A stretch of 10,806 nt of DNA from Burkholderiales bacterium (GTDB lineage Bacteria > Pseudomonadota > Gammaproteobacteria > Burkholderiales > Burkholderiaceae_D): assembly GCA_005800405.1 (NCBI GenBank), contig SYFN01000083.1, positions 1 to 10,806 of the forward strand, given 5' to 3'. The notes under the pieces are model-generated. The model did no database searches and was not told the origin of the DNA. It was given only the letters and a program-made list of their open reading frames with translations. Position 1 is the stretch's first letter. Each line of letters starts with the position of its first letter. This document shows, piece after piece, positions 1 to 6,520 of the stretch. The translations under genes were made by a program, and so were the position numbers.

Positions 1-1002
1 GAGGATGCCATCCTCTATCAGCGTGGTGCACTGAGTAGGATTACCCTCGTCATCGACATTCAGGGAACCGCGACGATCGGCGATGGTGCCATCATCGACG
101 ACCGTAACGCCTTTGGCGGCAACACGCTGGCCTATGCGGCCAGAGAATGCGCTGGATCCCTTGCGGTTGAAGTCACCCTCAAGTCCATGGCCTATGGCCT
201 CGTGCAGCAGCACACCGGGCCACCCCGGTCCCAGTACGACGGTCATGGGACCCGCAGGCGCTGGTCGTGATTCCAGATTGACGAGCGCGGCGTTCACCGC
301 TTCGGAGGCATATTTTTCCAGTAGACCATCGCTGAAATAAGTAAATTCGTACCGGCCACCGCCTCCGGCGGTACCGACCTCGCGGCGGCCGTTCTGCTCG
401 GCGATTACAGTCAGTGACAGGCGTACCAAAGGACGGATATCCGCAGCAATCACGCCATCGCTGCGAACTACCAACACCACATCATGCTCGCCTGCGAGAC
501 CAGCCATGACTTGCACGATACGCGGATCCTTGGCACGCGCAATTTTTTCGATTTTTTCCAGCAAATTCACTTTCGCAGTGGCATCCAGCGACACAAACGG
601 ATCCTTGGGTAAGTAAAGCGAGCGCGCAGTACCTGGTTGAATGACCGAGGCCACTTTGATCTTGCCCGCACCCTGACGTGCGATGGTGCGAGTTGCGGCA
701 GCGGCTTCGAGCAGCGCGCGCTCGGAGATCTCATCCGAATAAGAGAAGGCCGTCTTGTCACCGGATACTGCACGTATACCAACGCCCTGATCAATCGAGA
801 AACTTCCTGTCTTGACGATGCCCTCCTCAAGGCTCCAGCTCTCACTCTTGGTGAACTGGAAATAGAGATCGGCGTAGTCGACCTTGTGCGTGAAGATAGA
901 ACCCAACACTTTGAGCAAATAACCCTCGTCCAGTCCATTGGGTGTGAGCAGGACTTCACGCGCGGCGGTCTGGGTGTGGATGTTGGGTTCGATCAGTTTC
1001 AT
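1..1002 (-). CDS. tldD: Metalloprotease TldD, C-terminus cut by window edge
   Basis: Translating the minus strand from the ATG at 1002 gives 334 uninterrupted codons running off the window edge. The product aligns from memory with E. coli TldD (481 aa) along its whole visible length, so about 145 C-terminal residues are missing. Residues 267-272 read HEAIGH, the HExxxH zinc-binding motif of the TldD/PmbA (U62) peptidase family. Other recognisable blocks are IDQGVGIRA, IRPLVRLS, GPGWPGVLLHE and DFNRKGSSAFSG. In E. coli, TldD forms a cytoplasmic heterodimer with TldE (PmbA). That complex cleaves unfolded peptides, takes part in microcin B17 maturation, and degrades the CcdA antitoxin. The start is supported by homology; only a weak AGG lies upstream, 12 nt from the ATG. 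It is the last visible gene of the yhdP-nitrilase-tldD row. No pmbA is visible, which is common because the two genes are usually unlinked. Confidence 0.96.
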   Translation of the reverse strand, partial: MKLIEPNIHTQTAAREVLLTPNGLDEGYLLKVLGSIFTHKVDYADLYFQFTKSESWSLEEGIVKTGSFSIDQGVGIRAVSGDKTAFSYSDEISERALLEAAAATRTIARQGAGKIKVASVIQPGTARSLYLPKDPFVSLDATAKVNLLEKIEKIARAKDPRIVQVMAGLAGEHDVVLVVRSDGVIAADIRPLVRLSLTVIAEQNGRREVGTAGGGGRYEFTYFSDGLLEKYASEAVNAALVNLESRPAPAGPMTVVLGPGWPGVLLHEAIGHGLEGDFNRKGSSAFSGRIGQRVAAKGVTVVDDGTIADRRGSLNVDDEGNPTQCTTLIEDGIL

Positions 1003-1254
1003 AGCGTTGGATAGCCTGATGGTAATTAAATGAGACGGTTGGACATTCAGCGCTTGAATCTCGAAGCGCCGGGAGTTGAAATCATACTGTATGGGGCCTG
1101 TTCATGCTGGCATGGCCAAGCGAGTGTAGCGCTGGTCATAGGACAGCAAAAACTCGGTGGCTAAAACAATGGCTCGAAACCGCTGAAATTCCCTGTCCCC
1201 ACATCGCGGCTCTGCGCTGACCAGCCACAAGACGCCGATTTGTTCAGCATCGGC
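1003..1254. other. 252-nt spacer between nitrilase gene and tldD
   Basis: No gene is supported here. The spacer is long for a gene row whose other junction is only 20 nt, so tldD may have its own promoter or the leader may be processed. Read on the minus strand, it contains TATGAT (1086-1081), one mismatch from the sigma-70 -10 consensus, about 80 nt before the tldD ATG. I find no convincing -35 hexamer at 16-18 nt and no TGn extension, so the promoter is only a possibility. TATGAT overlaps a small inverted repeat, CATAC-T-GTATG (1083-1093 on the plus strand). I see no hairpin followed by a T-run, so there is no evident terminator after the nitrilase gene. Confidence 0.4.
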
Positions 1255-2061
1255 CTAACGGGTGCGGTGGGTAAGCGCCGGCAAACTCTCGCGCACACTG
1301 GATTGCTGACCGAGATCCAGCTCTCCGATGATGAGCCCCTCTCCCTCGGGCAGTATGGTGCGAATCTCGCCCCAGGGGTCAACCAGCATGCTGTGCCCCC
1401 AGGTACGTCGCCCATTGGGGTGCACGCCGCCCTGCGCAGCGGCCAGTACATGGCATTGGTTTTCGATGGCGCGGGCGCGCAGCAGCACATCCCAGTGGGC
1501 ACGGCCCGTGGTGTAGGTGAATGCAGCGGGCATCACAATCAAATCACAGGGGCCCATCGCACGATAGAGTTCAGGAAATCGCAAGTCGTAGCAGATCGAC
1601 AGACCGATGCGTGCAAAAGGCGTCTCAAGCACCCGGACTTCGTTACCGGGAACGATCGTGCGCGATTCATCGAAAGATTCATCACCGCGGGAAAATCCAA
1701 ATAAATGAATTTTGTCGTAGCGAGCGCACAGCTCTCCTTGGGGATCGTAGGCGAGCAAGGTGTTGAGTACCTTGCCGGACACACCAGAAACAAGCGGCAC
1801 GGTGCCGCCGAGCAGCCATACACCGGCATCGCTGGCCACGCGCGCCATCAAGTCTTGCAGCGGTCCCTGGCCCGGTATTTCGGCGTGATCCAGTTTGTCG
1901 TGTTCGCTACGTCCGAGCAGCGGCCAGTATTCCGGCAACAGTACCAGCGAAGCGCCGGCATCAGCAGCTTCAAGCACACGCCGCTCGACGGTCTGCATAT
2001 TTTCGGATGGCTCTGGTGTAGAGACCATCTGTACCGCTGCGATTTTGATGGTTGTTGGCAC
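1255..2061 (-). CDS. Carbon-nitrogen hydrolase, NIT1/deaminated glutathione amidase type
   Basis: This 268-aa nitrilase-superfamily enzyme has the complete Glu-Lys-Cys triad: E44 in LLPEYW, K117 in YDKIHLF, and C157 in SICYDLRFPELYR. The context around the cysteine and the ending VRESLPALTHR are typical of the NIT1/YbeM branch. Known members hydrolyse deaminated glutathione, a side product of transaminases, to 2-oxoglutarate and Cys-Gly, so a cytoplasmic metabolite-repair role is the best inference. Substrate identity cannot be read from sequence alone. I chose the GTG at 2061 because a GGGAG Shine-Dalgarno lies 5 nt upstream and the protein then begins VPTTIKIAAVQM, where the fold normally starts. 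The alternative GTG at 2085 overlaps the yhdP stop as GTGA, adds 8 residues (276 aa) and has only a weak ribosome site. The gene lies 20 nt after yhdP and is probably co-transcribed with it. Confidence 0.93.
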   Translation of the reverse strand: MPTTIKIAAVQMVSTPEPSENMQTVERRVLEAADAGASLVLLPEYWPLLGRSEHDKLDHAEIPGQGPLQDLMARVASDAGVWLLGGTVPLVSGVSGKVLNTLLAYDPQGELCARYDKIHLFGFSRGDESFDESRTIVPGNEVRVLETPFARIGLSICYDLRFPELYRAMGPCDLIVMPAAFTYTTGRAHWDVLLRARAIENQCHVLAAAQGGVHPNGRRTWGHSMLVDPWGEIRTILPEGEGLIIGELDLGQQSSVRESLPALTHRTR

Positions 2062-2071
2062 CTGTTCTCCC
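2062..2071 (-). promoter_or_regulatory. Ribosome binding site deciding the nitrilase start
   Basis: On the minus strand GGGAG (2071-2067) is followed by AACAG and then the GTG at 2061-2059. This is the strongest Shine-Dalgarno near either possible start. It lies in the 20-nt gap after the yhdP stop (2084-2082), which favours 2061 over the overlapping GTG at 2085. Confidence 0.6.
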
Positions 2072-2081
2072 GACCTGATGG

Positions 2082-5000
2082 TCACGGCCTGCTGGCTTTT
2101 TCTGCTTCCGCCGGCGCAAATTCCACTTTACGCTTGCTGGCTGATTTTTTAACAACCGGATCTTTCCACGGACCCGTGATGAGGTACTCCTGCGACAATG
2201 CTTGAGAAAGTGGATTTCGCAAGAAAAGCTGCGCAAGGAAAGAGCCCAACCCAACAACAGGGTTGACTACCAGACCATAAATCACGGATGCGCCACCTGC
2301 ATTGATTTCAGGGATGACGACCACATTCAGATTCTGTGTCTCATCATTCAGGTCCACCGTGCCGTCAATCAGTACGACGGCATTCACGCCACGCATCTTG
2401 AAAGTATCGGTCTTCAGTACACCGCGAGATATGGCGGCAGTACTCGCGATACTGTCGAATACAAAACCATCAGTAAACAGATCCCGAAAATCCAGCGTCA
2501 ATCGTCTTGGCAAAGACTGCAGGCTCATCACACTCAATAACTTCGCGACACCTGGATCTGCCTTCAGAAACTGACCCGAACTCACTCGTAAATTCACATT
2601 GCCGGACAAGGTTGGAAAATCGAATGCGGAGGGTGAACCTTTCCAGTTGAGATCACCTTCCATGCGGCCCTTGCCGCCCTTAAGCGCTTTTTCAAAACCC
2701 ACCCTATCGAGTAGCCGGCCGGCATCGTTAATATCAAGTTCATAATTGAGGGTGGACTGACTATCGTTACCATTGAGTTGCCAACGTCCTGTTGCGCGAA
2801 GGCTGGCGTTAGGATTGGTCAGCGTGAGCTTGCTGATCCGCCATTCTCGGCCAGGTGTCATGATCGCCGCATTGGTAGCAGCCAGTTCAAGTCGGCCGAG
2901 TTTCATGCCACGCAGGTCAAAACTATCCGCAACGATATCCAGCCCGGGTAACTCGGCCGCCGATTTTTTACCACTCAGCAGTTCGGTCACATCCGCATCC
3001 GCGGAGTGTTCCATTTTGAGTGAGGACAATCGCGCAGTGATTTTGCCCGCACCACGCTCGGAGGAGGGGTCTTCCCAACTCGCCTGACCGGCCGCTTCAT
3101 CAGACTGGATGTTGAATTTCCATCCACTACGCTGACGTGTTGCAGCCAACACCATGTTATTGAGCGGGCGATCTAAGATCGTAAGCTCATTCGTTCGGAG
3201 ATTGATCACATCGGGAGCAAAAAATGAGCCGTAATCGGTACTCTGCATTGCCCCCTGCCCTGCACCTGACGCGGAGGACGGGCTATCCCGGTTTCCTGAG
3301 CCCGGCTCTCCAATAAGCGCCGTCATCGTAGAGCGCCAAGCATCTGCATTCAACGATGGCACATTGAGCTGAATAGTCAAACCGGAATCTGGCTGTGGCG
3401 CGGGCGTATTCACACCAATACCACCGCGCACCATACGCCATGCACTGTTTCGAAAATTGCTGCGCTGTCGCAAATAGCGCGCATTGATATTGCGCCCGAG
3501 GCTGATTCGAATTTCTTCTGTTGGCGTAATACCATCCGGCGCAGGCAGGGGCTGAAGCATGATGCGTAAGGGCCAACTTTCATTAGCCGGTTTCTGCATA
3601 GGCGCCGGAAAATCCAGCGCCAAGCCAAAGAGAGAAGAATCTATCGTCAACTCGGGACGCTGATTTCTGATTTTCAGGTTGGCCGCGTAACGTGTACTGC
3701 CGGTGATTTTTTTAAATACGCGCTTCGCTGTGGGTGTCGTGATCGAACGAGCGGCAGTCTCTGCATTAACCGTCCCGTCCAGCCTGATCAGTGTCGCGCC
3801 ATCGCGTTGGGTACCACCACTCAAACTTAATGGACCGCCAAGCAAAACCCCTTGCAGCGATGGCAATTGAAAACCTTGTTCCGAAAAATTCAACTCACCG
3901 GTTATTTGCTGCACCGATGGCCATGCTCGCCACAGCTGTACCTCATTACCCGCAAACCTGAGATTACCTTGGACAGTTGGTGTCCCAGCCGCACTCAGAG
4001 GCAGTTGTATCTTCAAGCCAAGCCTTGCATTACCACTGGCCTTGGCCTCTTCCGTGAAGCCATCAATCCAGCCAATGACCGGTGTGACGCCTACATAGGC
4101 GAGCATGGATTGTAGCGAACCCTGTGCGACGCCACTGACATCAAGCACTGGCTTGTTGCTCAAATAATCGGGTACGGCGGCATTCACCTCTGATAGCGCA
4201 ACCCCCGTAGTTCTTGCACTATCTGCATGAATCTGCAAGCGGGTACCGTCAAGGAGAAAATTACCTTGTATATCTTCCATCGTGGGCCACAAAAGAGTGC
4301 GTCGATCCTGCGATAGTTCTTTGGGCGCAGGACTAAGCGTTGCCTTTTCTATTTTTGCGGTGAGTTTGAACACGCCGGGGGGACTGTCGCCCATGATTTT
4401 TTGTTGAAAAGGGAATTTATCAAGATCTCCCTTGATCAGAAGTGTCAAGTCACGCGCACGCCCCTCCCGCAGCGCCGAGCTTAACCACTCGCGAGTATCG
4501 CCAGCCACCACCGAAGGAAGGTAGCGCGATAGATTGCGCAATTCAATCACAGGAAGCTGCAGCTTCAGATCCAGCTCACCCAACCGGTTGGACGAGAGTG
4601 GCCTTGGCATCGTGTAGCTGCCTACAAGCGTACCGACTATGCCCGCTTGAGAAAAACGCATCGTATCTACACGCATGACCAGCTGTTTTTTGTCACGCAG
4701 CGACCAACCACCTTCGAGTGAAACATCATCCAGGCTCGTTTGGGGCAGAGTCAACGCGTTGGCAGCATGCAGCTTCAAGTGCTCGCTTCGTAATTTTACG
4801 CGTCCACCGTCCTGGTTTGCATCCACTTCACCGGACATGCCATCAAAAGCGGGGAAAGAATGAATCCCGCCGTCTTGCTGGATTCCCAGCGCATCGAATT
4901 TTCCGGCAATCCGATACGATCCGGTACCCGGCACATCGCCATCCCAAGACGCTGCAAAATCACGAAGCCGCCCTCGGGGCGATAGATCAGAAAGGACGTT

Positions 5001-6248
5001 TCGTATGTAATCGGGTAGAGGTACGTGTACTGCAAACCGAGCGAGCGCACCGAGATCTATTTCGGTGATTTTCAAATCATGGTGTTCAGCTTTACTTCCA
5101 GCAGGCGCAGCGTAAAGGTGGCTTACGGTTGTTTTTGGCAACACGTCGCCTTGCTCGGTGCGCAGTGAAAAATTTGTCAATGTCAGTTGATGACCACTTT
5201 CGCCATAAGAAAATATCTTCTGCTTGAGACCAGACATGACTTCACCGGCCGAGACACGTCCGCTAATCTCGACTAGCTTGAGAGGCTCAAGTGACCGATC
5301 CAGACTTAACGATAAATTTGCCAAGGATAGATCTGCAGTTACATTGGCCACTGTGCCACGATCGAAATCAACCCAGGCGCATACAGACCCGTCGCCTCCC
5401 GCAAGCTTGTAAGGCATGTCAATGTAGGGCTTCCACGCCTCAAGATGCGTTTTTTGCCAATCGATGTAAAACTCGCCTACCCATTCCGCATAATCTGCAC
5501 TTGTTTTCGAAAACGACGGATGAGTGAATTCAACGCGCAGATCAATAGGTGCAGCCATCGATTCGGGCGGCGTTACCTTGAGCGAGGCGCGATGCGTACG
5601 CCAGCGATTCTGCAATACAAAGCTAATATCGCTCAATGTGAGCTCAGGCGCCAAGCGCATCTGATCGCGCCAGCGCAGCTCGCCCTGCCTGATCACAATT
5701 TCATGCTGTGCAAGCAGCCAGTCAAGGCCGCGACCATCATCAGGCTTGGTGGGGTCAATACGTAAACCGCCGATAAAAACATGCCCTTCGCTGTCGCGTT
5801 CGATCTCCAGATTCGGGCGCGATAACTCCAGTGCCTGTAGACGTAGCTCACCCATAACCGACCACCATGAGATGATCGTGTTCACCTCTGGCAACACGAG
5901 CGCACTCTCACCCTGATCATTTTGAATCACGACGTTTTCGAGCTTGAGGCGGGGATTCAGCCCATGCCAGCTGGCTTCTATGCCCGCAATACGAACGTTG
6001 CGATTGACGAAATGACTTGCGAGTTGCTCGACTTGAGATTTGTATCCGTCGATATTGGGCAAGACGATGTAGCGCAGCGACAGGAAGGCGACACAGAAGC
6101 CGAAATAGACAACGACCAGCGTGAGTACGAACCAGCTGAGCGCATGGTGCGTTACCCGATTGACCTTGTCGTAGCTGACACGAAACGAACGCCACCCAAG
6201 CAGCAGGGTTTGTCTGGTACGCGTTGGATAGTCTGGTTGGCTCGACAT
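2082..6248 (-). CDS. yhdP: YhdP family AsmA-like inner-membrane lipid-transport protein
   Basis: This 1388-aa protein is large even for its family; E. coli YhdP is about 1266 aa. The N-terminus has a basic stretch and one membrane segment at roughly residues 37-59 (LSWFVLTLVVVYFGFCVAFL), followed by IVLPNIDGYKSQVEQL and the chorein-like entry block RIAGIEASWHGLNPRLKLENV. A very long beta-rich periplasmic region follows. The C-terminal AsmA-like block (about residues 1290-1364) includes VLIDGTVDLNDETQNLNVVV, GLVVNPVVGLGSFLAQLFL and YLITGPWKDP, and ends in a charged tail. In E. coli, YhdP acts with TamB and YdbH in moving phospholipids between inner and outer membranes. That function is family knowledge, not visible here. 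The ATG at 6248 is preferred over an adjacent in-frame TTG at 6251; neither has a strong Shine-Dalgarno. The reading frame is intact. It is the first gene of the minus-strand row and diverges from glnE. Confidence 0.95.
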   Translation of the reverse strand: MSSQPDYPTRTRQTLLLGWRSFRVSYDKVNRVTHHALSWFVLTLVVVYFGFCVAFLSLRYIVLPNIDGYKSQVEQLASHFVNRNVRIAGIEASWHGLNPRLKLENVVIQNDQGESALVLPEVNTIISWWSVMGELRLQALELSRPNLEIERDSEGHVFIGGLRIDPTKPDDGRGLDWLLAQHEIVIRQGELRWRDQMRLAPELTLSDISFVLQNRWRTHRASLKVTPPESMAAPIDLRVEFTHPSFSKTSADYAEWVGEFYIDWQKTHLEAWKPYIDMPYKLAGGDGSVCAWVDFDRGTVANVTADLSLANLSLSLDRSLEPLKLVEISGRVSAGEVMSGLKQKIFSYGESGHQLTLTNFSLRTEQGDVLPKTTVSHLYAAPAGSKAEHHDLKITEIDLGALARFAVHVPLPDYIRNVLSDLSPRGRLRDFAASWDGDVPGTGSYRIAGKFDALGIQQDGGIHSFPAFDGMSGEVDANQDGGRVKLRSEHLKLHAANALTLPQTSLDDVSLEGGWSLRDKKQLVMRVDTMRFSQAGIVGTLVGSYTMPRPLSSNRLGELDLKLQLPVIELRNLSRYLPSVVAGDTREWLSSALREGRARDLTLLIKGDLDKFPFQQKIMGDSPPGVFKLTAKIEKATLSPAPKELSQDRRTLLWPTMEDIQGNFLLDGTRLQIHADSARTTGVALSEVNAAVPDYLSNKPVLDVSGVAQGSLQSMLAYVGVTPVIGWIDGFTEEAKASGNARLGLKIQLPLSAAGTPTVQGNLRFAGNEVQLWRAWPSVQQITGELNFSEQGFQLPSLQGVLLGGPLSLSGGTQRDGATLIRLDGTVNAETAARSITTPTAKRVFKKITGSTRYAANLKIRNQRPELTIDSSLFGLALDFPAPMQKPANESWPLRIMLQPLPAPDGITPTEEIRISLGRNINARYLRQRSNFRNSAWRMVRGGIGVNTPAPQPDSGLTIQLNVPSLNADAWRSTMTALIGEPGSGNRDSPSSASGAGQGAMQSTDYGSFFAPDVINLRTNELTILDRPLNNMVLAATRQRSGWKFNIQSDEAAGQASWEDPSSERGAGKITARLSSLKMEHSADADVTELLSGKKSAAELPGLDIVADSFDLRGMKLGRLELAATNAAIMTPGREWRISKLTLTNPNASLRATGRWQLNGNDSQSTLNYELDINDAGRLLDRVGFEKALKGGKGRMEGDLNWKGSPSAFDFPTLSGNVNLRVSSGQFLKADPGVAKLLSVMSLQSLPRRLTLDFRDLFTDGFVFDSIASTAAISRGVLKTDTFKMRGVNAVVLIDGTVDLNDETQNLNVVVIPEINAGGASVIYGLVVNPVVGLGSFLAQLFLRNPLSQALSQEYLITGPWKDPVVKKSASKRKVEFAPAEAEKASRP

Positions 6249-6520
6249 CAAATGGAATGGTGATAGTGAATACCGTGCTCAATGGGACGGAATTTTGGCC
6301 TAAATCTCGCTGGTTACCGGTGAGTTCATTGGAACAATCGCCCGCAGACTGATGCAGTGCTCCCGACCCAAGCCTGGACTATTGATGCAAATTATCGAGC
6401 CCCCGATCTGTCGCCAAACCGGGCATTCGAGCACCTCGAGGGCCAGCAGCACGATCTTTGGCTGACCTACATCCGGGCATGGTCTGCCTTGTTATCATAG
6501 CTGCAAATCTGCCTTCCTCT
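6249..6520. other. Divergent yhdP/glnE intergenic region
   Basis: This 272-nt spacer should hold promoters for both directions. For glnE, an extended -10 element sits at 6490-6498. For yhdP, the best minus-strand candidate is GATAAT (6396-6391) with TTGGCG (6417-6412) 15 nt upstream. That spacing is short and would leave a leader of roughly 135 nt, so it is weak. A perfect 8-bp palindrome CCTCGAGG lies at 6434-6441. I find no sigma-54 -24/-12 element (TGGCAC-N5-TTGC type), so nitrogen control of glnE by sigma-54 is not indicated. Confidence 0.45.
6490..6498 (+). promoter_or_regulatory. Candidate extended -10 promoter of glnE
   Basis: TG-T-TATCAT matches the extended -10 pattern TGn plus a hexamer with one mismatch to TATAAT. 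No -35 is recognisable at 16-18 nt, which fits an extended -10 promoter. Transcription would start near 6505, after the first possible glnE start codons (TTG 6458, ATG 6479). Translation would therefore begin at ATG 6521 or ATG 6548. Confidence 0.4.

Noticed and set aside
83..340. Plus-strand 85-codon open frame at the left edge
   Set aside because: It is antisense to tldD across the HExxxH region, where the minus-strand frame is clearly the real one.
1240..2205. Long plus-strand open frames of 154 and 166 codons opposite the nitrilase gene and yhdP 3' end
   Set aside because: They are antisense to genes with clear family motifs, resemble no known protein and have no ribosome sites worth noting; they follow from the codon bias of the opposite strand.
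6249..6520. Sigma-54 promoter for glnE
   Set aside because: No GG/GC pair at -24/-12 spacing with the expected flanks was found on the plus strand.
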